Assembly (NCBI GenBank): GCA_016584305.1
Contig: JACEEZ010011991.1
Location: 578,138-642,137 of the forward strand
Source: Chionoecetes opilio
Lineage: Eukaryota > Arthropoda > Malacostraca > Decapoda > Majidae
Length of the DNA: 64,000 bases
Reading direction: 5' to 3'
Of this stretch, positions 19,755 to 29,719 are shown in pieces; positions within the stretch are counted from its first letter, which is position 1, and each line of letters starts with the position of its first letter. A program made the translations under genes and the position numbers. Under the pieces are notes generated by a model. The model was not told where the DNA came from. It did not search any database and was given only the letters and a program-made list of their open reading frames with translations.

Positions 19755-19935
19755 TTTGTGTGTTTGTATGTGGATTCAATAGGGAGTTTTAAAAGGAGGC
19801 TGAATAAATTATAATGGATGGGGATGAAAGGTGGATGTAGGTAGTGTTAAATAACAAGAACTACCACTTGTAGGTCTCACAGCCTCTTGTAGCTTCCTTA
19901 TTTTCTTATAAATGTTCTTATGTTCATCCACTCTA
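19755..19935 (+). mobile_element. CR1-like LINE, 5'-truncated
   Basis: GATGGGGATGAAAGGTGGAT to TTCTTATGTTCAT, full 3' end. Confidence 0.8.
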
Positions 19936-20754
19936 CCTCTTGCCTATATCACCTGTGATCCATAAATACTTTAGTAAGTGGCTCAGTAAATATGTTAAGC
20001 TCGTCGACTGCAAATGAGACTGAACTGAACTGCGTCACTCGGGGCAGGGAGGCCATTCCTTGGGGTTTTTACCAAGATCTTGGGATTTTGGCCATGGCCT
20101 TGGGATGTTTTTTGTCTATCTTGGGATTTATTGGGGGAATTATTTAAGTATTTCTCCAGTAGTTTATCTCAAAGTAAGCATGTGTACCGTACTTAGGGTT
20201 CTTTTTCAATGCTTTTTTTATCGACCTTGGGATATTTTTGTCAATCTTGGGATTTTTGATGGAGCAGCCTTGGGATTTGTGCAGTGTTGTGCCTGTCACT
20301 GCCTGGCCGAGAACAGTGTTATGGTGGGGGAGGACCAGCCTTATTGCAGCCTCATGAAGACAACCCACGGCATGTAAAGTATGTTGTTGTTCACCTGACA
20401 CACTAAACACTGCATGGGGGGGGTGATGGGAGGTTGTATCGCCCCATAACAGGCTAACCACAGGACCAGGAAACCTTCGTCATTCTTTGGATTGCGTCAT
20501 TGTTTTTTTTTCGCATGAGACAGTTTTTTCATGGATTTTGATGCATTTTTTCAGTAATATGATTATAATTTTGGTTGCACTGGCGCGTTTGGCCTCACCA
20601 GAGTCACCACACGCATTATTGTAGAGTTATTTGAGCTCATTTAAGGGTATTCATTGTTTTTCAGCCTCACGACCTCTAGGTAGTAGCTTCCTTATGGTCT
20701 TATCACACTAGTCATAACGAAACTATTGTAGTGGGTTATTAAGGGAAAAAACTG
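19936..20754. other. Intergenic, no gene recognised
   Basis: Repeated TTGGGATTTTT phrases at 20055-20280 and no convincing coding signal. Confidence 0.4.
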
Positions 20755-20905
20755 AGGTACAGGGCCCCCAAAGCCACCAAGGGACCCCCAAAGCCACCCA
20801 GGGGCCCCCAAAGCCACCCAGGGGCCCCCAAAGCCACCCAGGGCCCCCCAAACCCACCCAGGGACCCCCAAAGCCACCAAGGGGCCCCCAAAGCCACCAA
20901 GGGGC
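20755..20905. repeat. 20-bp GC-rich tandem repeat
   Basis: Seven units of AGGGGCCCCCAAAGCCACCC. Confidence 0.9.
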
Positions 20906-21127
20906 TGCCGTTATTTGCTTATTTAGTAGAATCTAGTCTCTCTTCCTCTTAAAGTGCACCAGATTGATGTATTTAGATATTGAAGGCGTTCCCCCGGACC
21001 ACCTTAGAGGGCTTGGAATCCCCCCACCATAGTTTTACAAAATAGGGCCCCAAACAGCCTTTCGCCTAGGTCCCCCAAAGGCTGGCCACGACACTGGCCT
21101 GGGTAATAATGGAAGAGTTTCACGTTC

Positions 21128-21462
21128 GTTTTCAGAGACACCAACTATTTTTTCTTGGCCTACAATAGGTGCTTGTTCTAATGGTGCTTGTTTTATTTTG
21201 CGCAAAAAAAAAAAATAAAAAAAAAATAAACCTAACCTAACCTAACCTTATGTTTTAATGAAACCTAACCTAACCTAACCTAACCTTATAGGTTTTAAAG
21301 AAACCTAACCTAACCTAACCTTAACCACAAAATATACTTTTTTTTTTTCTTTTTTTTTTGGGGGTTTGCGCAAAATAAAACTAGCACCATTAGAACAAGC
21401 ACCTATTGTAGGCCAAGAAAAAATAGTTGGTGTCTCTGAAAACGACCGTGAAAGTCTCGTCC
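21128..21462. mobile_element. Fold-back element with CCTAA loop
   Basis: Arms GAGACACCAACTATTTTTTC and complement, ~100 bp, around three CCTAACCTAACC runs and poly(A)/(T). Confidence 0.8.
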
Positions 21463-21658
21463 ATTATAACCTTGGCCTGAATACTGAGGTTATTTGTATA
21501 ATTTCTGCTTCACCTTCTTGTGGCCATTCTATGCACTAACGCAAACCAAAAATATAACACTGATTGTCAAATAATTATGTCTGGGTTAGAGTTAAAACGT
21601 CAGTATTAGGTAAATTCAATATAACTTTCTTTACAGGAGTAGTTATGATATTTAACTG

Positions 21659-21686
21659 ATATATATATATATATATATATATATCT
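21659..21686. repeat. (TA)n microsatellite
   Basis: Fourteen TA units. Confidence 0.9.
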
Positions 21687-21719
21687 TTTTTTTTGGGGGG
21701 GGGGCGGGGGGGTATTATG

Positions 21720-22411
21720 TTTGTGTAGGTGCGGCGGCCTGTTGTAGCTTGCTTATGTTGTAGGTGTGGCGGCCTGTTGTAGGTGTGGCGACCTGTTGTA
21801 GGTGTGGCGACCTGTTGTAGCTTGCTTATGTTGTAGGTGTGGCGGCCTGTTGTAGCTTGCTTATGTTGTAGGTGTGGCGGCCTGTTGTAGCTTGCTTATG
21901 TTGTAGCTTGCTTATGTTGTAGGTGTGGCGACCTGTTGTAGCTTGCTTATGTTGTAGGTGTGGCGACCTGTTGTAGCTTGCTTATGTTGTAGGTGTGGCG
22001 ACCTGTTGTAGCTTGCTTATGTTGTAGGTGTGGCGACCTGTTGTAGCTTGCTTATGTTGTAGGTGTGGTGGCCTGTTGTAGCTTGCTTATGTTGTAGGTG
22101 TGGCGACCTGTTGTAGCTTGCTTATGTTGTAGGTGTGGCGACCTGTTGTAGCTTGCTTATGTTGTAGGTGTGGCGACCTGTTGTAGCTTGCTTATGTTGT
22201 AGGTGTGGCGACCTGTTGTAGCTTGCTTATGTTGTAGGTGTGGCGACCTGTTGTAGCTTGCTTATGTTGTAGGTGTGGCGACCTGTTGTAGCTTGCTTAT
22301 GTTGTAGGTGTGGCGACCTGTTGTAGCTTGCTTATGTTGTAGGTGTGGCGACCTGTTGTAGCTTGCTTATGTTGTAGGTGTGGCGACCTGTTGTAGCTTG
22401 CTTATGTTGTT
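21720..22411 (+). repeat. 35-bp satellite ending at the OSER1 acceptor, LINE-tail-like
   Basis: About 19 units of GTGTGGCGACCTGTTGTAGC plus TTGCTTATGTTGTAG. The unit resembles the CR1-like LINE 3' end (TAGGTCTCGCGGCCTCTTGT, AGCTTCCTTATTTTCTTATG) in the same orientation. Confidence 0.85.
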
Positions 22412-22415
22412 GCAG
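22410..22415 (+). promoter_or_regulatory. 3' splice site directly before OSER1 ATG
   Basis: TTGCAG ends the tandem array and is followed at once by ATG. This argues for a non-coding first exon upstream and makes 22416 the likely start codon. Confidence 0.6.
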
Positions 22416-23378
22416 ATGGCCAGCGTGAGTGATGGTGACGTCAGCTTGGTGAAGGAGGACAGCGAGGGCAGCCCCGTACAGCCCTTCCCTCAGCTGCTGC
22501 CCGTCAAGGGGGTGAGCCAGGCCCTGACGCCCCTCACCCTGCCGAGGGCTGAGGCTGACACTGCCATAAGGATCTTTCCTGAGAAGTATACTAAGAAGAA
22601 GCCCGTGAGCCCAAGCAGTAACCCTGGAGTGTGCAAGGGGTGCCAGCAACGGTGCAGTGATTCAAGGCTGGGCGCCAAGGAGGCTACAGAACCCCCCCAC
22701 TTGGAGTACTCACTAGCTAATCTCCACCTTTCCCCCGGCAAGAAGAAGCCGGTGTTGCGGCGAAGCAAGCTGGCGGCGCTGGGGGTGCAGTACAGCTGTG
22801 AGGTGCGTGGTGGTAGCACGTCAGGGACCATAATGGAGCAGGTCGTTTCCCCCAAAGATGCGTGCGGTAGTGACACGGCCTCAGTGAAAGGTGTGGGGGA
22901 CAAGTGCACCAGCCCAGAGGTCTACAGTGGCAGCTCACTACCCAGTCCCAAAAAGTCAATGTCAGTCGCAGAGGCAGAGCTTCACGTTCCTAAGGCGAGA
23001 GTGTTCGAGTTAGTCAATAAATTAACAGAAGGTGAAGACTTTGCCAGTGTGGGGCAGAGCAGCACGAGGCAAACAGACAGTCCATGCCATGCGAACAAGA
23101 AGCTGGAGTTTTCCCCCCACGGGTGTCGGCACCGAGGTCAGCCCAGGTCTCGGCGTGCCCTGTACAAGAGGCGGTGTCGGAGGCAGCTGACGGAAGTACA
23201 ACTGCCAGACTTGAAAAGCCTCTCCATCACGGAGGCGGGGGCAACGCGCTCGTGTTCTCAGGAGGCGCGCAGCCCGGACTACGAAGATGTCACCATGGAT
23301 GAGCTGGCAGCCTACCTCGACAACTTTCTCTACCTGCCCAAGAAGATGTCCCACATGGCCGAGATGATGTACACTTGA
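22416..23378 (+). CDS. OSER1: Oxidative stress-responsive serine-rich protein 1 homologue
   Basis: 320 codons, single coding exon. The ATG follows a TTGCAG acceptor, so the 5' UTR is probably spliced from an unseen upstream exon; the frame also runs back into the satellite, but that part is repeat and not counted. The C terminus DELAAYLDNFLYLPKKMSHM followed by AEMMYT is the family signature, shared nearly word for word with vertebrate OSER1 (PKKMSHMAEMMYT). The preceding 270 residues are Ser/Pro/Lys-rich and low in conservation, as in the family, with a basic block (SRRALYKRRCRRQL). OSER1 is a small FOXO-responsive protein linked to oxidative stress; its biochemical activity is not known from sequence. 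Confidence 0.93.
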   Translation: MASVSDGDVSLVKEDSEGSPVQPFPQLLPVKGVSQALTPLTLPRAEADTAIRIFPEKYTKKKPVSPSSNPGVCKGCQQRCSDSRLGAKEATEPPHLEYSLANLHLSPGKKKPVLRRSKLAALGVQYSCEVRGGSTSGTIMEQVVSPKDACGSDTASVKGVGDKCTSPEVYSGSSLPSPKKSMSVAEAELHVPKARVFELVNKLTEGEDFASVGQSSTRQTDSPCHANKKLEFSPHGCRHRGQPRSRRALYKRRCRRQLTEVQLPDLKSLSITEAGATRSCSQEARSPDYEDVTMDELAAYLDNFLYLPKKMSHMAEMMYT

Positions 23379-24000
23379 GGTTGTCAGAGCTGCCCACCAC
23401 TCTGTGTGGGCATGGATCTCTGAGACTCTGGAGCAGCGATGGAGTGTGTTGTTGATGTGCCCCGAACTTTGCAGTGATATTAACTTCCTTTCATTAACAG
23501 GTTTATTGTTTTTCACACAAATAACTCCTTGAAATTTCACCTTTAATGTTTATTTGTCCTTTGCAGCTATAACTTGCAGTGTTGCTTGCTAGCTTAGAGC
23601 TTCCCGTCACTGCTAATCTGAAGTTTCCAGTGGAGACGTGGCTCCCTAATTCGATACTGACTTGCAGCATCTCTGTTCTAGGCCTCCAGGCAAGATCTAG
23701 TACACTTGGATCAGTTGACTTCCTCTCTGTGGTGTTCTTTGTATCATTGTTTTGAAGCCACAGTCATTCACAGCCGCCTGCGTGGCCAGGCACCCGGGCG
23801 GGAATGCAGTGTGCCCCTGTGACCTGATGATGATGATGATGTGACCCTTCCTTCTTCCTTTACTACTCAAACATTTGTACAAGTCATTATTTTGTACTTT
23901 CATACCAGACTTTGCCTCCAGAAAAACAACATACATTGAAATTTTCTCAAATAAACACTGGAATAGATGTCATAATTTTGACTTGACAGATCTGGCTTCT
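23379..24000 (+). promoter_or_regulatory. OSER1 3' UTR with poly(A) signal
   Basis: Unique sequence after the stop codon with AATAAA at 23950-23955. No repeat family recognised here except a short (GAT)n at 23828. Cleavage site not determined. Confidence 0.6.
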
Positions 24001-24254
24001 AGTCTGGTATAAGTATGTATGATTCCTGAAAGATTTCAATATTTATCAGACCATGATAGGACGGGAGGTGAGAACATTGCTGTGTGGGAATTTGGGTCAA
24101 AATGTATAGCTTGTTGTGAAGGAGCAGATATGCCTTTGCAAGAGTAGCTTGATGAATGATAAATGACCCCAGGATGGAGAACTGTATGCTGGATCCTTAG
24201 TAATTAGATCAAGCATGCTCGTGTCTGCATATTACAGAATGAAAAGAGTGAGAG

Positions 24255-24320
24255 AGATAAGAACATAGGAAAATATGGAAGCTACAAGAGGCCGCGAGAC
24301 CCACGTGGTAGTTCCTGCAA
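24255..24320 (-). mobile_element. CR1-like LINE 3' tail
   Basis: AGCTACAAGAGGCCGCGAGA match, downstream of OSER1. Confidence 0.75.
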
Positions 24321-24357
24321 AGATGTCGTAAAGAGTTCGGAGGAGGAACGGTACAGT

Positions 24358-24552
24358 TTAACCCCTTCAAGCCCAGATCTTTCCTTTGCTATATAAACAT
24401 AAAATTACGAAAAGTAACAAAATATACCAAATTAGTTAGTCGTCAAGGATACTAAACGGTCATATCTATAAAATACTGCTTTATATTCACTAAAAAGCAT
24501 CTAATGGTACCCAAATTACAATGGAAATTACGTTCTGGGTCTGAGGGGTTAA
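24358..24552 (+). mobile_element. piggyBac-like MITE
   Basis: TTAA both ends. Confidence 0.8.
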
Positions 24553-24824
24553 TAGAATGATAAATATTTCCTCCAGTGAGAAAGGTCAGTTTTCATCATG
24601 CTAGGCTAGGTGGAGACGAGGACCATCAGAAATAGATATAACCTGATGAAATAATGAAGTCTTTAAACAGGAAAAAGGCCAAGGCTCATCCATAGAGCTA
24701 GTTGTATACGTATTGAGAGTTGTGGAAGAGGGGATAACTTATCCCTAGGGTGGTTGCTTGTTGGAGAATGATGAGGGGCAGGCAGGCTTGATCTGTGAGG
24801 CGACTGATTGATTGATTGATTGAT

Positions 24825-25110
24825 TTAATGCCAAAAAGGTGAATGTGCCAGACATCAGAGGTCATATGGCACTATGGCAAAGCATAATAAAGGGTCAGGG
24901 TTAAAGAGAAATAGCGAAACGGTGAGGGAAGGGGAAAGAACGGAATGTTACAGCAGGATGGTTAGATCAGATGTAGGATGTGGATTTGTTGGAGGAAGGA
25001 GGTTAAATTGTCCAGGGAGAAGGAGGGGGATTCCGGGAGAATGTCCGCAAGACGGAGGTCGGGAAAGGGAGGACAAGTGAGGGAAGGAACTGGAACGGGC
25101 AGTAGTAAGA
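24825..25110. mobile_element. Dispersed repeat R1
   Basis: Shared with 32495-32880 (GTGCCAGACATCAGAGGTCA; CAGCAGGATGGTTAGATCAG). No family identified. Confidence 0.6.
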
Positions 25111-25542
25111 GGCGAATGTGAGCACACTGACTATTGAGGCCGAGCAACAGACGCCAAGTATCATCAAAATACAAAGTACGTTTTCTGTGATCACTATGTA
25201 TGTATGTAAACTAGTGTTATTGTCCTTAGAGCAAAATTCAAGTACAATTGAAGAAAGCCTTCCTAGATATGGAGCAGTTGCCAATACATCATGTAAGATA
25301 GATCTATAAATGTAGCATGACTTGACTGGGTTTCCTTTCTATACCCTTCTACAGGAACTACCGCGTGTAGGAATGACAAAGCTATGGTATGATATTCTTA
25401 GGGGTTAAATATCACAGACAAATTTTTTCCACTAGTGTATCTTGTACAATGTCCTGGGAACTTGACTGCCAGAGTGATCGTGCAGGACAGGAAGAGTGGC
25501 GCTGCGGTGACAATTACTGCATCAGGGAAATGCCGATGGTAT

Positions 25543-26261
25543 TGTAACGAAGGGCCTGGTTCGCCTGTACTGGTGAACAAGGCAAGGGTCCTTCGTTTAT
25601 ACCTCTGGGGCCTCGCCGGGGGTGGGGGTTCGAATCACGGGTCGAGCCACCACGTCCCTTTCTCCCAATTGGCTGAAGGAATAGAACAGAGGCTACAATG
25701 AGACCACCAGGCTGACCCGAAGGCAGAGTAGGAAAGACCTCGACCCACAGCGGGTGGACTGGTGGCGGCTGGGCCTTCCTGAGCGCCCTGAAAGGCCCGG
25801 TCCCCCCTCTCCTCGCCCTCCTGAAGGGGACGAGAGTTGCCTCGTCACGGCGGCGACTGCGAGTCAGTGTGAAAAAGGGCGCCGCCCTGTGAAGGACTGC
25901 GCAACACGGCGGTTGGACAGTGTGTTAATTGGGAGGGAGAGATTGTTCGCGGGTGCAGTGAGCCAGCCCGTGTGTTGGGAGGGCGAGTGTTGCGGCGGAG
26001 AGCGTGTACCCTGTGTTGTGTTGGGATAGCAGTGCCGCGTAGTAATACGCGGGCCACAGAGAAAGTGACTTGCGGAAATTGCTGGCCTGCGTGCCTTGTA
26101 AATAATGTACAGTGGGTATACTAGTGTGTAAATAAAAGCCGTGCACAGCACTAAAGGGTTTCCCTTCAGTCCTTCCCCCTTCCCGTCCCCTCCATAGCCC
26201 CGAGCCGTTATTTGTGTGACGAAGTTGAGGGTGGTGGATGACCCCCCCCTCCTTCGTTACA
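25543..26261 (+). mobile_element. Solo LTR, 719 bp
   Basis: Starts TGTAACGAAGG and ends CCTTCGTTACA (TG...CA, 11-bp inverted ends). Flanked by GTAT at 25539-25542 and 26262-26265. AATAAA at 26129 and a GT/T-rich part downstream fit an LTR. No internal retroelement genes adjoin. Confidence 0.85.
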
Positions 26262-26334
26262 GTATTATGTGTGCTGGCGATACTGTGAAGGAAGCTGTGG
26301 CCTCGAGACAAGCTCCCCTCTCTTACATAAATTA

Positions 26335-26405
26335 ACAAACATAAGAACATGAGAAAATAAGGCAGCTACAAGAGGCCGTGAGACCTACACGTGGTAGTTC
26401 CTGTA
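26335..26405 (-). mobile_element. CR1-like LINE 3' tail
   Basis: ACATAAGAACATGAGAAAAT then AGGCCGTGAGACCTACACGT. Confidence 0.75.
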
Positions 26406-26471
26406 ATATGTTCCTATGATAAACAAAGTTCAGAAAGTACTTGCCGTCAGAATTCAATGCTGAGCTCAGAC

Positions 26472-26686
26472 TTAACCCCTTCACATCCAGATCTTTCCTT
26501 TCCTATATAAAATCCTCTGTTGTTAGCAGCCCTAAAATAACGAAAGAGTAACATTATACACCAAATGAGTTAGTGGACAAGGACACTAAACAGGTCATAT
26601 CTATCAAAATATTACTTAGTCACTAAAAATTGACTAATGGTACCCAAATTACAATGGAAATTACGTTCTGGGTGTGAAGGGGTTAA
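26472..26686 (+). mobile_element. piggyBac-like MITE
   Basis: TTAA both ends. Confidence 0.85.
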
Positions 26687-27004
26687 AAGGAAATGATAGG
26701 GTACCCTTGTCATTGCCAACACCCTTATGAAATGACCTAACAAACATCAAAGATACAAAGTGGTGTACTACAGTCAATGACCTCTATGTACAGGTTGCCC
26801 ATCACTGGTCCGGCAGCCACGGGACCTCAGGAATGCCCGATTTTCGAAATTTCCGGATTATTGATGTGAGGCCCGGGAGTCACACTAGCCCTGTGTCCCG
26901 GGGAAACGGGTCCTCACCCACCACAGGCTCTAAGGGCTAATGCCACGGAGATGAGCACCGCATGTCACGCGCAGCATAGCGTATGCTCCCATCTTTTGAA
27001 TGAC

Positions 27005-27072
27005 AGGAACTACCACGTATAGGCCTCACAGCCTCTTGTAGCTTCCTTATTTTCTTATGTTCTTATGTTTTG
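27005..27072 (+). mobile_element. CR1-like LINE 3' tail
   Basis: GGAACTACCACGTATAGGCC to TTCTTATGTTTTG. Confidence 0.75.
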
Positions 27073-27094
27073 TCCCCTGACTATATATGCTGCA

Positions 27095-27225
27095 TCACGG
27101 GTCGAGCCACCACGTCTCTTTCTCCCAATTGGCTGAAGGAATAGAACAGAGGCTACGATGAGACCACCAGGCTGACCCGAAGGCAGAGTAGGAAAGACCT
27201 CCACCCACAGCGGGTGGACTGGTAA
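27095..27225 (+). mobile_element. Fragment of the 25543-26261 LTR
   Basis: Same as 25635-25765 (CACGGGTCGAGCCACCACGT to CCACAGCGGGTGGACTGG). Confidence 0.8.
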
Positions 27226-27704
27226 CAGAAAATGATTACAGTGCTTTAAAGAATGAAAATTAAATACAGCATGGCTTTTAACATCAGCAGCAGATTTTAC
27301 AGCAGCAGATTTTAACAATTACACCAAATAAATGATGAGAAGGAATGCCTGTTTGCTGTGGGAAGCGTGAGCATACGGCTGATTCTGGGTACGGCGCCAT
27401 CAAAACAAACGGCGCCTCCCGAAAACAGTGGCGCGACAACCCGGGAAATTTGAAACTGCGCTCCGAAATTCATGCCGGAAAACTGATGGCACCGGAATAT
27501 TGATTGCCGGATTAGTGATGGTCAACCTGTGTTAGACTAGAGAGGTGGATTTATGAGACGGAGTTGAGTCCTATCCTTTATCTAATGGTAAGAACTATCA
27601 GTAGTAAATGGGCTCTTTGTTGATATCCATGCCAAGGATACGACCATGAGATATAGTGCAATATTTAATGCTGAATAATGCAAGGGTTTTTTTTGTCATC
27701 CAAA

Positions 27705-28098
27705 TACAGGTTGAAGTTCCCAAACTTGGCATCCCAAGACTCGGCAACACCCAAAACTCGGCTATGGTTCCGGATTTTCCAAAACACGGCAGAACACCCA
27801 AAACCCTGGGCGTAGTTGCCGGGTCGGCCGCTGGGTGCCACCACACTAGGCCGCTTGGTTTCTCCCGCCGATTTGTTTGTTGTTATTGTTCAGTGGTGTT
27901 GTGACTGTAGAGTTGTGTACACTGTTATTTTGTGTACTTCTACAGGTCTGTTATTGGTATTATGGCTCCCAAACGTCCAAACGTGATTTTCATGCTTTTT
28001 TTTCCCCTTAATATATCTACGTTCTAAAAGTCGGAAAATTCCATTACTCGGCTCGGTGCTGGTCCCGAGGTTACCGAGTTTGGGAACTTCAACCTGTA
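27705..28098 (+). mobile_element. Tigger-like non-autonomous element
   Basis: Full TIRs; keeps ATGGCTCCCAAACGTCC, the first codons of a transposase. Confidence 0.85.
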
Positions 28099-28243
28099 TT
28101 AGTGTTATTTGGTCTTCATTAATGTTCTCTTGACAACAGACAGCACAACACAACACTAAACCCATGATGATTAAACTTGACAAATCTGAAATGATCCTAT
28201 GTGGTGACAGAAGCAATTTCACCAAGCTGCTGTATGCTCAGGC

Positions 28244-28455
28244 TTAACCCCTTGAGGCCCAGAACGTAATTTCTATTGTAATTTGGGTACCATTAGACGA
28301 TTTTTAGTGACTATAAGCAATGTTTTATAGATATGACCTGTTTAGTATCCTTGTCCACTAGTTAATTTGGTATATTCAGTCACTTTTTGTAATTTTATGG
28401 CTAACAACAGACGATTTTATATAGCCAAGGAAAGATCTGGGCGTGAAGGGGTTAA
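28244..28455 (-). mobile_element. piggyBac-like MITE
   Basis: 212 bp, TTAA both ends. Confidence 0.9.
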
Positions 28456-28773
28456 TGAATCTGTTACACCTTAGACAAGTGGTTAGTTTCACCATTACTT
28501 TTCCCTTCCTGGTTGAAAATGTTCAACTGCTATGATAAACATTGGTAAATACTTGATATATTCAGTATGGCTTTAGAATAGGGGAAGGAAGGCGTATGAT
28601 TTCGAAGGCAAATGCAAGTGTTAACTTTTTATATCTCTATCACCATACATTTTATGAGGAACTTAATGACAAAAAGATAATAACAATGCCATGCCAGCTA
28701 TTATTGAAGATGCTCCACCCAATACACTGCTTACTGAAAGTGATGTCAACTTATGAAATACCTCTGCATGAAC
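28456..28773. other. Intergenic, no feature recognised
   Basis: AT-rich single-copy-looking sequence; the 61-codon frame here has no recognisable motif. Confidence 0.4.
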
Positions 28774-29032
28774 TACCGTAGATAACACTATAGTCGCCAG
28801 TCACTCGCCACTGCACTAATGTCGCCAGGCACAATATATTACGAATTTTAGCATCATTACAGACTTATTTGACACTGAAGACATGTAGTGTGATGTACAT
28901 AATATAAACTATTGTGCATACCTCTTCAGTGGCACATAAAAGTCTGTAGTGATGCTAAAATTCGTAATATATTGTGCCTGGCGACATTAGTGCAGTGGCG
29001 AGTGACTGGTGACTATAGTGTTATCTAGGGTA
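28774..29032. mobile_element. Palindromic MITE, family P2
   Basis: TACCGTAGATAACACTATAG ends, TA-flanked, as 6316-6575. Confidence 0.85.
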
Positions 29033-29094
29033 CAAGCCATAGTATTCTTTGCCCTTGAGGAGGTAGTTTCTATAAGACAGACACAGACCACTCT

Positions 29095-29402
29095 TAAGTC
29101 AACGGATAATTCTCCTGGAACCTTACTATGAAACTGAAAGAATGCTACCATGATGTGGGTTACAATTTATAATGGAAGGCACAGGAAATAACAGATATGA
29201 ATTCTAACTCATATAAACTGCAAAACAACTTTTCTCATAACATGAACTACTTTGAATCTCTTGATCTTACTGTGAAACTGAACCTTACTGTGAAAGTCAA
29301 AGAATGCCACCATGATGTGGCTATTGTAATGGAAGGCACAGGAAATAACAGATAGGAATTCTAACTATATAAACTGCAAAACTACTTTGAATCCCTTGAT
29401 CT
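29095..29402. repeat. ~165-bp tandem duplication in UTP14 3' flank
   Basis: GGAAGGCACAGGAAATAACA and AACTACTTTGAATC occur in two direct copies just after the UTP14 stop. Confidence 0.8.
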
Positions 29403-29404
29403 GC

Positions 29405-29719
29405 CTACCTGACTTTTCTCTTTGAGTTCCGCTGGCCAACCTTCCTCTGTGTGCCTCCACTGGCTTCCCTCGGCCTCTCTGTACCTCCACTGGCTTCCCT
29501 CGGACTGTCCTCTACCTCTGCCTCACCCCGGCCGCTCCTCTCGTGCCGCAGCAATTCCTCCTCCGTCATGGGCTGGATCACTGTGCTCATCTTGATCACC
29601 ACGGGCGGTGCCGTCAGCCGTTTGTGCACGGCTTCCGGCACAAACAGGCGGCCCACCGGCGCCCTCACCGATGCCTCAAAGTCCTTCACGCCCTTGAAGG
29701 GGTATGGCAATTCTGACAC
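29405..29719 (-). CDS. UTP14: UTP14 exon 12 (C terminus)
   Basis: VSELPYPFKGVKDFEASVRA, then PVGRLFVPEAVHKRLTAPPV: the LPYPF...PIGxxW...LTxPxVVxKxGxxIxP C-terminal block. Ends NSKRKVR then TAG. The codons before the stop also read AG|GTAGGC, so a further exon is possible but not needed. Confidence 0.94.
   Translation of the reverse strand: MSELPYPFKGVKDFEASVRAPVGRLFVPEAVHKRLTAPPVVIKMSTVIQPMTEEELLRHERSGRGEAEVEDSPREASGGTERPREASGGTQRKVGQRNSKRKVR

Larger units (their letters stand above)
26797..27533. mobile_element. pogo-type DNA element, distinct TIR, with nested fragments
   Basis: TIRs ACAGGTTGCCCATCACTGGT and GTGATGGTCAACCTGT. A LINE tail (27005-27072) and an LTR fragment (27095-27225) lie inside. 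Confidence 0.6.

Noticed and set aside
22380..22415. Upstream ATG of OSER1 (12 extra codons)
   Set aside because: Lies in the satellite before the TTGCAG acceptor.
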